NCBI RefSeq assembly: GCF_964340395.1
Contig: NC_135549.1
Location: forward strand, 33,274,832-33,338,831
Length of the DNA: 64,000 nucleotides
Source: Glandiceps talaboti
Taxonomy: Eukaryota; Hemichordata; Enteropneusta; Spengelidae
Reading direction: 5' to 3'
Below the pieces are notes generated by a model that did no database searches, was not told the DNA's origin, and saw only the letters and a program-made list of their open reading frames with translations. A program made the position numbers and the translations under genes. This document shows, one piece after another, positions 23,130 through 34,227 of this stretch. Each line of letters opens with the position of its first letter. The first letter of the stretch is position 1.

Positions 23130-24160
23130 AACCACAAGAAAGCTTGCAAGTGATTATATGGGGTTAGACACTTGAATAGAGTCTATGTATTGAAGTTTGT
23201 GAGTTATGCATTAATATTATAGTGATTATTTACTACAAATATGGCTGCTACTTAATGAAAATTACATAAGCATCAAAAATAATGTCTGTGTATATTTCTT
23301 TTTCTTCAATATTACTTGTAAACATGATTTTAAAGAAATTAGCAATATGTAAACACTTCAATGTGTCTGTGATAGGCAGGAATTGACTTGATTTTGATAC
23401 TTGCCCCTGAAGGTCAAGGTCAAAGGTCAAGATTTCAAAAGATAGCTTGCATCTGATAATATGGGGGTAGACACTTGAATGAGTCTCTAAATATTACAGT
23501 TTTTCAGTTATGCAGTAAATAATGATTTTTAACTACAAATATGGCTGTCATTCTGGAAAAGTGATATGAGTACCACAAACAATGTTTGTGTATAGTTCTT
23601 TTCTTCAATATTACTTGTAAACATGATCTCAAGAGAAATGGGCAATGTGTAATTACTCCAATGTGTCTGTGATACACAGTAAACAGTTTAGGATCATACT
23701 CTGTATCATAATACATATTTTCATGTTTGATAATATTTTTTCATATCTCATACATTGTTTGTGAGAAGAAGAAAAAATGGAATTGGCTTGATTTTGATAA
23801 TTGACCTTGAATGTCAAGGTCAAAGGGTAAGTTTACAAAGATAGTGTGCATCTGATAATATGGGGGTAGACACTTGAATGGAGTGTCTTTGTATTACAGT
23901 TTTTTTAGTTATGCAGCAAATATTGATTTTCAACTACAAATATGGCTGCCATTTGGTCAAATTTGCATAAATCGCAAAACAAAGTGAGGTGCCCTTGTAT
24001 CACACGATATGTCACCTATGTGCCAGGTATGAATGAAATAACCTATAGTTTGTCTGAGAAATGATGCATTACAGATGGATGGACGCACGGGCGGACGGAT
24101 CCCATTGTAAAGGAAGGCCCCCCTGTTGGGGGTGGTGGGGGACTACTAAGTTATCAATGT
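22436..24160 (+). repeat. AGGTCA-containing dispersed repeat, about four successive units
   Basis: Units of roughly 350-450 bp share TTGATTTTGATA, a cluster of AGGTCA half-sites, ATCTGATAATATGGGGGTAG, GACACTTGAATGGAGTC and CTACAAATATGGCTGCC. The half-site clusters are at 22740-22764 (four AGGTCA), 23411-23429 (three) and about 23814 (decayed). The last unit ends in a GGACGG-type block near 24085 and GGGGGACTACTAAG. A non-LTR tail interrupts the run at 22920-23129. The same family occurs near 31.6-32.0, 33.1-33.4, 33.5-34.2 and 62.0-62.3 kb. Confidence 0.8.
22920..23129 (+). mobile_element. 3' end of a non-LTR retrotransposon with ACT microsatellite tail
   Basis: The segment GTGTGGTAACAGGACCC, TGGAAATCAGCTTCTG, CCTGGCTACCCTGTTC, then AAATAAA and (ACT)n to 23129 has the form of a CR1/L2-type LINE 3' UTR with a short-repeat tail. 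Upstream coding sequence is missing or unrecognisable (a 74-codon frame at 22690-22914 has no domain). The class assignment rests on layout and the familiar 3' phrase only. Confidence 0.6.
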
Positions 24161-25287
24161 GTTATGTTATCACCCAAACTCATCTGTACATGTAAATTGA
24201 TAGAAGTAATCACTGTATTAAAGTATACCGAAGAAAGACATACATGTAAGTTTGACTGGACTTTGAAGTGGTACTAACTTTATAAGCTTTTAAGTTTTTG
24301 CTCAAGTGAAAACACTTAAAACCATTGTTTTACTATAGTATAATAATGATAATGCATGTTTTCTATCATATTACAATTGTCTTCTGGCATTGTTAAAACA
24401 GTTGACTGCATAGTAGGGTTTTCTTCAATATTTTTTTCTTAACTTGATTTTCGTCAATTGCTTCAAGTAGCATACTGCAAGTGCCTTTTTTATTTATGCA
24501 GCAACACCTACATGTATGTATGCCTCCAAACCATATAAACTCAGCTTGTATCCCAGAAATATACCAAACCTTATACGTCGCCTGTCACCAATCTCACATT
24601 CTGAAAGCCCTGCAGATATGCAGGTGTATTTTTCACCAATAGCCATATTTTTGCTTGTTGTATCACATGATCACTGCACGTCCCCTTGTAAACAAACCTA
24701 GCAGACAACTAGAAATCCAGCTATAAAAAGCATTTCCAATGCCAAATTTGTTGTCAACCGAACAAAATATCACAGTTGTATAAATTGTAACAAGTCTTTG
24801 AACTGTACTTTTCATGTCACAAGGAAATAGCCACACAGAACGAAAAAGTCCAGTGACAGCGAACGCATGGTCGTCACGCGATTGTAAACATGAATTCCTA
24901 AATTTATGAAGGATATCAAAATTACTGCCAGTGAGAGTGCAATTTTTGCTTAACTAGAACAACAAAGCATATCACAAACATTTTTGTACATTTAATGGAA
25001 TATAGTACGCAAAACAAAGACGCACTCATTTTTCAGCTGATGGTTATAAGTTTAAATATCTCACTGAGTGATATGCAAATAGTAAACATTATGTCATAAT
25101 ACTGAGCAAACGCACACTCTAATTGGATTATAAAGTTAAGGCTGACACGTAAACAACTGCATTGCAGTTATAGGAGAGGTGCATGATACTACGCTCAACA
25201 GTATAACGCGGAAGTGATTTTTTAAAAAAATGAAACAGCATTTTTATACATTCAGAAATGAATTCGTAGTCGCAGGTGACGTATAAG
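24161..25287. other. Intron, no gene; lone relative of the 38-bp repeat near 24525
   Basis: AT-rich intron sequence. At about 24523-24570 there is one diverged unit (CCAAACCATATAAACTCAGC, then TTGTATCCCAG) related to the array at 25431-26045 and perhaps its source. Confidence 0.55.
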
Positions 25288-25427
25288 TATGTTATTTGCC
25301 AAATACTGTTCCACATCTTGCTGCTTGAGGTAAATTTTACGGTATAACGGCTCGCCTCCAACTCTCTGTTATTACCAGAAAAATTACCTCTCGCAGCAAG
25401 ATGGAACGGTATTTGGCAAATAACATA
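25288..25427. mobile_element. 140-bp foldback MITE
   Basis: The two halves are near-perfect inverted repeats of about 48 bp. The left arm begins TATGTTATTTGCCAAATAC and the right arm ends TATTTGGCAAATAACATA; both include CATCTTGCTGC / GCAGCAAGATG. The loop is about 45 bp. No target duplication beyond TAT/ATA is obvious. It directly adjoins the 38-bp array. Confidence 0.85.
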
Positions 25428-25430
25428 TAC

Positions 25431-26045
25431 ATATAAACTCAGCTTGTGTCCCAGTAACATACAATGTACCAAACCATATAAACTCAGCCTGTGTCCCAGT
25501 AACATACCAAACCATATAAACTCAGCCCGTGTCCCAGTAACATACCAAACCATATAAACTCAGCCCGTGTCCCAGTAACATACCAAACCATATAAACTTA
25601 GCCCGTGTCCCAGTAACATACCAAACCATATAAACTCAGCCCGTGTCCCAGTAACATACCAAACCATATAAACTCAGCCCGTGTCCCAGTAACATACCAA
25701 ACCATATAAACTCAGCCTGTGTCCCAGTAACATACCAAACCATATAAACTCAGCCCGTGTCCCAGTAACATACCAAACCATATAAACTCAGCCCGTGTCC
25801 CAGTAACATACCAAACCATATAAACTCAGCCCGTGTCCCAGTAACATACCAAACCATATTATATAAACTCAGCCCGTGTCCCAGTAACATACCAGACCAT
25901 ATAAACTCAGCTCGTGTCCCAGTAACATACCAAACCATATAAACTCAGCCCGTGTCCCAGTAACATACCAAATCATATAAACTCAGCTTGTGTCCCAGTA
26001 ACATACCAAACCATATAAACTCAGCCCGTGTCCCAGTAACATACC
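25431..26045. repeat. 38-bp tandem array, about 16 copies
   Basis: The unit is ACCATATAAACTCAGC, CCGTGTCCCAGTAAC, ATACCAA, repeated about 16 times with little change. One unit carries a 5-base insertion (ATATT near 25858). Minus-strand frames across it, which read VTGTRAEFIW-like repeats, are not genes. Confidence 0.96.
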
Positions 26046-26135
26046 AGACAGACAGACAGTCACATCGCCACAAAAGCTCATATAAGGGAGCTAAAAAAGA
26101 ATGTCTCCTGAATGTTTGACAGATACAAAGAGTAC

Positions 26136-26246
26136 TATGCCTACAGCAACTATGCTGTAAAACATCTAATGCAATGCCTATAGCAACTATGCTGTAAAAC
26201 ATCTAATGCTATGTCTATAGCAACTATGCTGTAAAACATCTAAGAG
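26136..26246. repeat. Three copies of a 37-bp unit
   Basis: AGCAACTATGCTGTAAAACA recurs at 26145, 26182 and 26219. The array ends about 95 bases from the Kv4 exon at 26342. Its unit is unrelated in sequence to the 37-bp satellite at 6.3-10.1 kb. Confidence 0.9.
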
Positions 26247-26341
26247 TCACATACTTTAAAGATATCACTTTAACAAATGGAGATAACAACACTAGCAACT
26301 TTATGCTTCAATTTGCCAATGTTTGTAGTGAAATCACTTAC

Positions 26342-26431
26342 TGTTGTTTTCTCTAGACATCGTAACAGATGATGATGTTGTTGTTCAAATCCAGACATTT
26401 TTGCAGCAAAATCATCCATGCTTCCTCCACT
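26342..26431 (-). CDS. Shal: Shal/Kv4 channel, penultimate coding exon
   Basis: A 90-bp exon in phase 0, flanked by the acceptor CCCTTTCTTTACAG and the donor GTAAGT. It encodes 30 residues running from SGGSMDDFAAKMSGFEQQ to HHHLLRCLEKTT. The HHHLLxCLEKTT motif is a signature of the Kv4 C-terminus (vertebrate KCND has HHHLLHCLEKTT at the same place and the same exon end). It joins in frame to NREFVE in the next exon, 4,557 bases downstream. Conceptual translation past the splice sites gives a longer minus-strand frame, which should not be used. Confidence 0.95.
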
Positions 26432-27810
26432 CTGTAAAGAAAGGGCAAATATAATTAGCATTATTAACAGATTTAGAACTTTACACAATACATTTGGTAT
26501 GAAAACATGTTGTCTAGTGAACATGAAGATTCCTGCAAACATCATATGTTGATTACACCAACTACTACAACACATGCCAGGATAGTGTTTAGTTTTGTTT
26601 GATTGCCTTACCACTTAAATGTTAACACAATATGATGCAGTGAGTCACACTAGTATACACTGTACATAATTACATAAATCCATCCACCAATAATTCAGAT
26701 CTTGAAGTCTGCACAGATTTGACATATCATGTATGCAATAAATACACGATACAGCTGTATGTGTAGCCTAGTGTGCATTTAACATGTAGTAAGTAACCAT
26801 AACCCATTTTGTGAAGCATAAGCAACCAAACAGTTTGACAACATACATACAGCTAAGCCCCACATGGAAACGCTTCAAATTAACATGTATTTTCCAAAGA
26901 GAGTACATGCAAAGCTTAAATTAGCACACAGATGTACACTGCAAAACAATTATTATAGTACTATATTACATGTATTGTGTGTATCAATCAACAATAGTAA
27001 ATTGGTTTCTCATTGCCTGAAATTGAGAACACAGACAAATACTCAACAAAACAGTTGAAGTGATTTATCCCTTATATTATAATTAGGAAACAAGTATCCC
27101 ATATTAGGAAGCAGGTACCCATATTAGGAAACATATCCCATATTAGGAAAAAGGTATCCCATATTAGGCAGTAGGAAACATATCACTCAAAGCTTACTGC
27201 AGAAGTAATGACTTATTACAAAACATAAACACTAGCTAACAGCCAGCTGACATATAAATTATCATTATTCAAACATAACAACTATTACATATATACCCCA
27301 TGTCAAGACTCTACAGTAGGCTAGATATCAAAAATAGCGCAAATATTGCGTTGCCGCACAACTTCATGTTCAGGGCAATGATAGATATATAATTTTTTGA
27401 AGATTTAAAGTTGCAACCAAAACAAAATTTTCATACCTAATTTCCATCATCATAATCCAGCCATCCTATGTTGGAAGTGTACAAGACAAGTATAGCAACA
27501 TCCTAATCAAACTTTAAAGGGATGTGTCTACAAGGTTTTGTACTTCTTTATTTTTTAAAATCAATTTGGAACCAAGTCATACCAATGTAACAGGTTTATC
27601 TTTCTTGGTTTTCTTATTGTAATATTGTAAAAGCCAGCTACATTCAGTTTATATGGGTAGGTGATGAAACAGCTGTCTTACAATATATTACATAATCCAG
27701 TCATAAACCAAACTGGCCATGCTACAGGCTTTACCACCAGAGGAAATAGTAAAGTAAACATTATAGTTAATTAACAATGTACTGTTCTCACTGTGTCAGC
27801 TATTAATGAG
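26432..27810 (-). other. Start of the 33.5-kb Kv4 intron, mostly unique sequence
   Basis: The acceptor side of the long intron. At 27070-27185 there are four or five imperfect units with CCCATATTAGGAA. No other gene is seen. Confidence 0.5.
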
Positions 27811-28790
27811 GACAAATCCAGGGGGGGGACGATGCCAGTCACGTGACACGCTATCGCGTCAGCGCAATGAAGCTCATTCAGTATTGATACACTGTCGAGT
27901 GCACTTCCTGCCTACCCCTAGCACTGTGTACTGCTGGATACAAATTCGCTGTTGACAACAGATTGACAAGGTACGTACATTTTCACGTTTCATACGTTTT
28001 AAATTCGTCTTTCCTTTATTTTTGCCATCGTAATTTATTATGTGTACTGGTACCAAATCAGATCGAAAAGTATTCAGCGACGTGACCGTGTATACCGTAC
28101 CGTACGTGTACATGCCGGCCTGCAGTTCATTGTATTTGTAGTTCGGTACGGTAGGTCGCGGTCGCGTTTTTACCAAAATGAAAAAAGCACATGGATATTC
28201 CATTTTCTAGAATCAACTTCAAGGCAGCATTTGTTGGATACCTACATGTCCATTGATAATTAATGACTGTGATAGTTGTGACATTCAACGTCCAGCAAGC
28301 GACGTCTACGTCTGGTACGCTAGTGTGCAAGCTCGAGGTCAGATGATCAGTGCACTACGCCTGGCATAACGTACCGCACCCGGTCTAACGCCCATAAGTT
28401 TACGTTCTTTCTGGGTTCTCTGTCTTGCCATACTTACTGAAAAATGAAGTTTCACTCGTGTCGACAAGTAAACTATGTAGTTGTTTAACATTTTTACATG
28501 TATATTGTTTCAGATACGTGCTGTTCCCAGTGAAATGAAAGTGGTTGTGCCTTCGACGCATTTCTTGCAGAGAGTGTGAGGAGTACTCCCGCAAGAAATT
28601 TTATATGTGATCGCTGCATAATGTATCCAGGGTGGCCCTAGTTATACGACAATGACACGAAAAAATGAATTATATAAAATAAAATAAAAATGTGAGATTT
28701 ACGGTGGTTTTTTTTGTATTTATAACAGCATTTCTGGCAAAGTGGTTTGTTCGAAAGTGTATGGTACTATTACTAGTACAACGTTACATT

Positions 28791-29990
28791 AGGGGTAGAC
28801 CATTCGATATCCTGGGGGGGGGGCTTGGAAGATTGGTGGAGAGTCATTATTTTTTCCCCACCTGCTTGCCTGAGAATTATTTTTTTTCTCCTTCGCCTAT
28901 GCTGGCAACTTTTTTTTTCTTTGCTTCTTTGAGATATCCGGATTTTTTTTACGTCAACGTTGAATGCCTACATTTGTTGCCACAATTTTCTGTTTGGTTT
29001 TCACACAGGGTAATACAGAGGAGAGTAAAAAGATGCTGTTCTATCACACACAGATTTTATTTAGAAAACTACATATTTCATACATATTTGATTTTCAATT
29101 AAATAAACATCATTGACAGTTTTTATGCCATGGTATGATGACACACTGAAAATACAAATCGGAAACTTGATTGGTGAGCTCAGACATTTAGATAGACCGG
29201 TCAGTTTCTCCAGCTTGGGGGGATGGGGGGTGTCAGTGTTATTTTCCATTGGGCCAACAAAAAGTCACTGACCCCATGAATAAAGTTTCATAGCATCTGA
29301 CAGTAAGCTGTAGAGGAAGAGCTTTGAGACTGGAATATGTGTACCTCTTGTGTGTGTGTGTGTGAATGGGGGGGGGGGTCTAGGGCCCTGGAGGATTTTT
29401 ACTTCTAAAGGCAATGTTTAGGCCATTCACAGACACTTTCAGACAATAATTAAGTTCTTTTATAAACTATCCAATAGTGATAGTAATAGTATGAAGATTA
29501 CTGTTACAAAACAGTCAAGTTCACTTTTGCCCCAAAGTGCAAGATAAGTGAAGCACTGATTGTGAAACAGCCAAAAAATTACATATAACTAGTGTGGTAG
29601 CTAGGTAATACATGTATTATATGTATAATTGTATGTATAGTTATGTTTGAACCCTTACATGAAGTAATATTTAAACCATTCATGAAAGAAACAGAGACAA
29701 GAACAAATATATATATGTACCACAGGCTAACGAAACTGACTGGTCCCTGACGTGTTTGAAACTGTTTGTCATGATTTGACAAGTGTCCTGGTTGGAGAGG
29801 TACGAGCAGGTTGAACAGTATACTCAAACCTGTGCATCATTTCCCTATCAAGATATTTTTTTTTCTAGAAGCAGTGGTCCATCTTTTTTTTTTCCATCAC
29901 CCACTCATATCCGGATTTTTTTTCCACTTGGCATCTTTTTTCCCCCCGAAATCTTCCAAGCCCCCCCAGGTTATCAAATGGTCCACCCCT
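28791..29990. mobile_element. Nested element with AGGGGTRGACCATT inverted ends
   Basis: The left end AGGGGTAGACCATTCGATA and the right end, reversed, AGGGGTGGACCATTTGATA are about 88% identical over some 45 bases, both continuing into CCTGGGGGGG and CTTGGAAGATT. The element lies wholly inside the hAT-like element, so it inserted later or was carried by it. No transposase is seen. Confidence 0.75.
29195..29747. repeat. Innermost inverted-repeat element, second copy at 63505-63945
   Basis: GACCGGTCAGTTTC at 29196 and GAAACTGACTGGTC near 29732-29745 form inverted ends. Internal sequence (CCCAAAGTGCAAGATAAGTG, GTGTGGTAGCTAGGTAATAC) recurs at 63540-63760 and that copy also ends GAAACTGACCGGTCC. 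Confidence 0.7.
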
Positions 29991-30539
29991 TATAGGAATA
30001 TGACGAGGCGTGCGTCGCCATCTTGAAATTAAGACAGTTTCGACTAGTCTTTGACGCTGCCGTATAGTCATTATTCGTGGAGCATTTAGTGGTGGCAAGA
30101 TATAACGTAAATATCATGAATCAAAATGTATAAATGTTGATTTTTTTCATTGAATACATGGTGTTCTTCTGTGAAAAAACCATCGGAAAATAGCGTTCGC
30201 CGAAAGCTCTGACTAAGTAGTTTGACCTGTCTCCTGCATTCGAACATAAATAATTTCACAACTGGACGTTTTTGATATTATTTAAGCAGTTTGGGATGAT
30301 GCTTTATAGCTTTACAACAAATGTGGAATTTATCTTGAGAAATTATTTACATATACACTCAAAATTCATTGAAAAACGGGAAATACTCGCTTGTACTAAG
30401 TTGTAGTGCAGCGGGGTCACGCTCTATTGTTCTAGGGGTCAAACCATATCACGTGGTAGGTATCGTGCCCCCCCTGGACAAATCTACACATTCTCAACAA
30501 AGTTAAGCTCAATCTACTGGGTAATTTCAGAGTTGAAGA

Positions 30540-31182
30540 TTTTTGAGGAAAAGCAATGACAAAGAATAACACTTCTAGAAACATCTCACCAAGTTTCAAA
30601 CTCATTCACTTAGTATTTTTTGAGATATAAGTTTTGACCAAAATTCACATTTTTACACCTTAATTCCATATCACTCATGGAATCATGGTATGCTTAACAT
30701 ATCTTCGTCCATACATCCCTAAATGCATTTCCATTAAATTTCAGCCCAATCTGCTCAGTGGTTTTGGAATTACAGATTTTTAACCAAAAAGACACATTTT
30801 CAGCCCTAATTTGCATATCACTGATGGAATCATCCCGTCATGAACAAATCTTACTTTACACCCCCTTAAGAATGTTCCCACCAAATTTCGCACCAATCTG
30901 CCCAGTAGTTTCTGAGTTTAAGTTTTTTGACCAAAAATCACATTTTTTGACCCAAAACCCACATCCCTGATGCAATCACTTTCATTTGAACAATTTCCCA
31001 ACTAGACACCAGAAGTAACATGACCACCAAATATCAAAGCAATCGGTCCAGCAGTTTTTTACTTTAAGTTGTTTACACACATACACACACACACACAGAC
31101 AGACAGACAGACAGACAGACCTACAGACACTTTGCCATGCCTATAGCACTACTGAACCTTTCAGTTCAGTTGTGCTAAAAAA
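30540..31182 (+). repeat. CA-tailed dispersed repeat, forward, 5'-truncated, intact hairpin end
   Basis: Inner units contain CACCAAGTTTCAAACTC, CCCAATCTGCTCAGTGG and CCTAATTTGCATATCAC, followed by (CA)n and (GACA)n, and a terminal hairpin AGCACTACTGAAC / GTTCAGTTGTGCT (12 of 13 pairs), then AAAAA. Confidence 0.85.
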
Positions 31183-32039
31183 GGGGTTTGAAGGTGGTGA
31201 CATCATTTGCATAAAGAACAGCCCTTCTAGATATGTAATACCTTTGCTAATTATTGCAATTGTGTATTATCTTTATGAGCTGAATAATTACAACATTTGT
31301 TAACATTTGTCTCTATTCATAATCATGTACAAGGTTGTATTTGTACACCTATTATTACATCACCAGTTTGTTAACTCACTGGTGGGTCACAATCGATATT
31401 GAACACTCACTAAACTATCAGAGAGTTAATAAATCTTCATGGAAGATATAGCCCCCCCCCAAAAAAAAAAAAAGAAGAAGTATTTCTTGTAGTGACTACA
31501 ACAAGTTCTTTAGTTTGTACATTATGTCACAGGCTTTCATTTCAAAAAGGACAACTATGGCATATATGGCCTTTAAGGCAATCAAAAAGATACACTGACA
31601 ACACCTGAAAGGGTTGTTCATTTCTTATCTATTATGTGTAGATCCTTGACAATTTCAGGCACATTAGCATTAATATTTCTATTATCTTAATGATTTCAAA
31701 ATAGGAAGACATAGCTATTTAACCCTGAAGATGAAGGTCAAGGTCAAAAGTCGGTGTCATTAGAAAGCTCATAACTGATAACAACAATGAAGGCACTTGA
31801 ATAGGGTCTCTATCTGTTAAGCGTCAAGAGTTATCGGCCAAAATGTGAATATTTATAATGAATATGGCCGCCATTTTGCTGTTATCATGGGGTTGTGAAA
31901 CAAAGTAATGTGTATATGCAGACTATAGCATCTGACATTTGTACAAGGTTTGGTTGAAATCAGTCCATGCATATCAGAGATATACATACACACTTTGATT
32001 TGACACACACATCCGGATAAGTTAGAAAACGAATGTTTA
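31183..32039 (+). repeat. Intron with an AGGTCA-family unit (about 31600-32010)
   Basis: GAAGGTCAAGGTCAAAAGTC at about 31735, ATATGGCCGCCATTTTGC and ACAAGGTTTGGTTGAAATC identify the family. An A-rich tract lies at 31459-31475. No gene is seen. Confidence 0.65.
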
Positions 32040-33062
32040 ATGGAAATAAAATAATACTAAAGCAATAATACAAGACACGCATAACAAAGGCAAAGGTAAC
32101 TACATGTCAAATAAATCTAGCATAAACCAAAACCACTTTGGGCAGAGGGCACTACTGATCTGGTCGATGGCAAGATGGGTGAGTATGAATTGTGGTGCCA
32201 GTTGAGCAAGTTGGGGGCCTGTTGGAGGCCGAGCGATGCAAGTTGGAGGCGAATGGGGGCAGAAGTACGAAGTACGGTCCCCCAAAGTGCCATAGACCAG
32301 GTCAGTTGCCAAGAGGAGGTTGAAAGGGGTGGTGGTGGGAATGTGGAAAAGTGAATGGGGGCAGAAGTACGAAGTACGGTCCCCAAGACTGAGGGGTGGA
32401 AATGCCATGACCAGACCGAAGTACCCCCATGAGATGAGAGGTAGAATTTGTAATTTGTGCGAATTTGTAGTGTTTTAATGAGGTTTTTTACGGTTTTTTA
32501 ATGGCCGTCGAAATGAGTGGCCGTCAGCATCAGACTGAGGTCTGAGGTACGGCCACATCAACCGAAATGATGAAGTTTCACGGCCCAGGAGGACCGGGCT
32601 GGAGCCGGAGTCCGTGACTGGGAGGAAACAACGACTAGCCGAAATGAAGACACTTCCCGCCCTCAGAGGGCATAGTGCCCTACCGCCGAGGTGAAAGTGG
32701 CTACGCCGAAATGACACCAATCCACGAACCCAGCAAGGGAGGGGATGGGACCTCCACGGAACCGGAGGGGAAAGGGTGTCGGGGATCGAAATGCGTGAAC
32801 GGACAACAGCAGGGGGCGAGATGAAGGGATGAACCGCCGGCAAGTGTTGTTCATCACGCAGGACAAAAGGACAGCAGAGCTGCGCCCCTGAGGGGGCGAG
32901 TGCTGACTGGGGGAGTATGAGTGCATGTGGAGAAGTGTACTACAGCTATGATGGTAGCGAATTCTTGTGAAAGAATGAGGTGATAGGCAATACATGTGTG
33001 ACTGGTATGGTCTGTAAACAGAGGTTATGTAATTGCTAGGTGTGTACCTTCCTGTGTTGTCA
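32040..33062. other. GC-rich insert of unknown origin
   Basis: Base composition rises sharply compared with both flanks. GCAGAAGTACGAAGTACGG occurs twice (about 32259 and 32362) and CCGAAATGA or CGAAATG recurs about every 40-110 bases from 32509 to 32790. Several overlapping minus-strand frames (up to 134 codons) are open mainly because stop codons are rare in GC-rich DNA; none shows a domain I know. The flanks on both sides are AGGTCA-family repeats. A degenerate mobile element is most likely. Confidence 0.55.
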
Positions 33063-33694
33063 AACACTTATTTAACAAGTTAAATATTGTACAATAACAT
33101 GGCTATTTATGAACTTGAAGATGGAGGTCAAGGTCAAAAGTCAATATGCCATTAAAAAGCTCATGATCGATAACATGGGTGAAGACACTTGTTGTTGTGA
33201 GGGTTGTAGAACCAAGTGACTTGCATATGCCCTCTATAACATCTGACATTTGTACCAGGTTTGGTTGAAATTGGCATGTGCATATTGGAGATACAGATGG
33301 ACACAGAAGAACAACGGAAGGACGGATGGGACCCAATGTAGTAGCCCCTGTCAGGCTTCACCCTTTGGGGCTAATAAGTCACTCACTGGGGGGGGGGGGG
33401 GGGGGGGGGTCACAATCGATATTGAACACTCACTATGTACTATCAGAGAGTTAATAATTGACTAAGGTTAGGGCATAAAGAGAAAGCTGACATTTGGTGT
33501 AAAGACATTTAAATGGAGTGTATGCACTCAACTCCTTGAGTTAACTTAACATAGAACAAACAATTTTGGTCATTTCACCTTGAAAATGTGTCAAGGTCAA
33601 AGGTCATGGTATCATAAAACAGTTCCTCATTGATAATGTGAGGTTAGACACTTAAATGGTGTCCATAGGTATCAAACTTTTGGAGAAATAACAG
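33063..33694 (+). repeat. AGGTCA-family units with 22-bp poly-G
   Basis: AGGTCAAGGTCAAAAGTC at about 33126, TACCAGGTTTGGTTGAAATT and a GGACGGATGGG block form one unit. A run of 22 G spans 33388-33409. The next unit has AGGTCAAAGGTCA at 33594-33606, a DR1 arrangement. Confidence 0.75.
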
Positions 33695-34082
33695 CAGTGT
33701 TGCAGCCAGCCTTTTGAAAGAGTGGGACATAGTGTCCCGAGACTTTCATTTTTCTGGGTCATCATAAATTGTTTTGGGACATTATGAAAAAGAGAGCCAA
33801 TAGCATTGTAGCACAACTGTACAGTTTTAAAAAATATTTACCCACATGCTTATCCATGCTAGATATTTGAATGATTATGCAATGCAATTGCCTATCCAAC
33901 CCTGTTGTTATCTATGCAATATACACGATCATTTAGCTGTTGCTATAGGTGTGGTCATGTTGCTAAACATATTTGGACAAAATTTTACTGTGGGTCATCA
34001 GTGACCTGTCACTTCCAAAATTGTGGGTCAGGTCCAAAAAATGTGTCAAATGACCCAAAAACCCCCTCTGGCTGCAACACTG
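33695..34082. mobile_element. 388-bp MITE with perfect 15-bp terminal inverted repeats
   Basis: It begins CAGTGTTGCAGCCAG and ends with its exact reverse complement, CTGGCTGCAACACTG. ATAACAG flanks both sides (33688-33694 and 34083-34089), a 7-bp duplication. The related repeat near 62130 reads AGATAACAGGCAAAATGTGC without the insert, that is, the empty site. A fragment of the CA-tailed family (33798-33985, starting GCCAATAGCATTGTAGC) sits inside the MITE. Confidence 0.88.
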
Positions 34083-34227
34083 ATAACAGGCAACAATGTG
34101 CTTTTCTATCACAAACATGGCCACCATTTTCTTAGGCCAGGGTTATGATATTAAGTGACATGCATATGCCTCACATAGTTGCGCCCAAGTCATGATTAAA
34201 ATATTATCACTTGGAAATGTTATATTA

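Larger units (their letters stand above)
27811..30484. mobile_element. hAT-like element, 2,658 bp, with 8-bp target duplication
   Basis: The element spans 27819-30476 and is bounded by identical 8-bp direct repeats GACAAATC (27811-27818 and 30477-30484). Its ends are inverted repeats starting CAGGGGGGG, with ACGAT, CC and CACGTGA at matching places (23 of 28 bases). An 8-bp duplication with CAGGG ends fits the hAT superfamily. No transposase frame is seen, so it is non-autonomous. The left 600 bases are CpG-richer than the intron and contain AAG-GTACGT and TTTTCTAG-A splice-like sites. The middle is occupied by a second inverted-repeat element. Confidence 0.85.

Noticed and set aside
25128-26202. 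Minus-strand frames with repeated VTGTRAEFIW-like sequence
   Set aside because: They are translations of the 38-bp array inside the Kv4 intron.
27811-28420. Host gene promoter and first exon
   Set aside because: The CpG-richer sequence lies inside an element with clear hAT-like ends and target duplication, so a host promoter at this site is not supported without transcript data.
32100-33067. Overlapping Ser/Pro-rich minus frames of 89-134 codons
   Set aside because: High GC makes stops rare; the frames overlap one another in different registers and none has a domain I recognise.
33905-34135. 76-codon Cys-containing frame
   Set aside because: It crosses from a nested repeat fragment into a MITE end, so it is a chance frame over joined mobile sequences.
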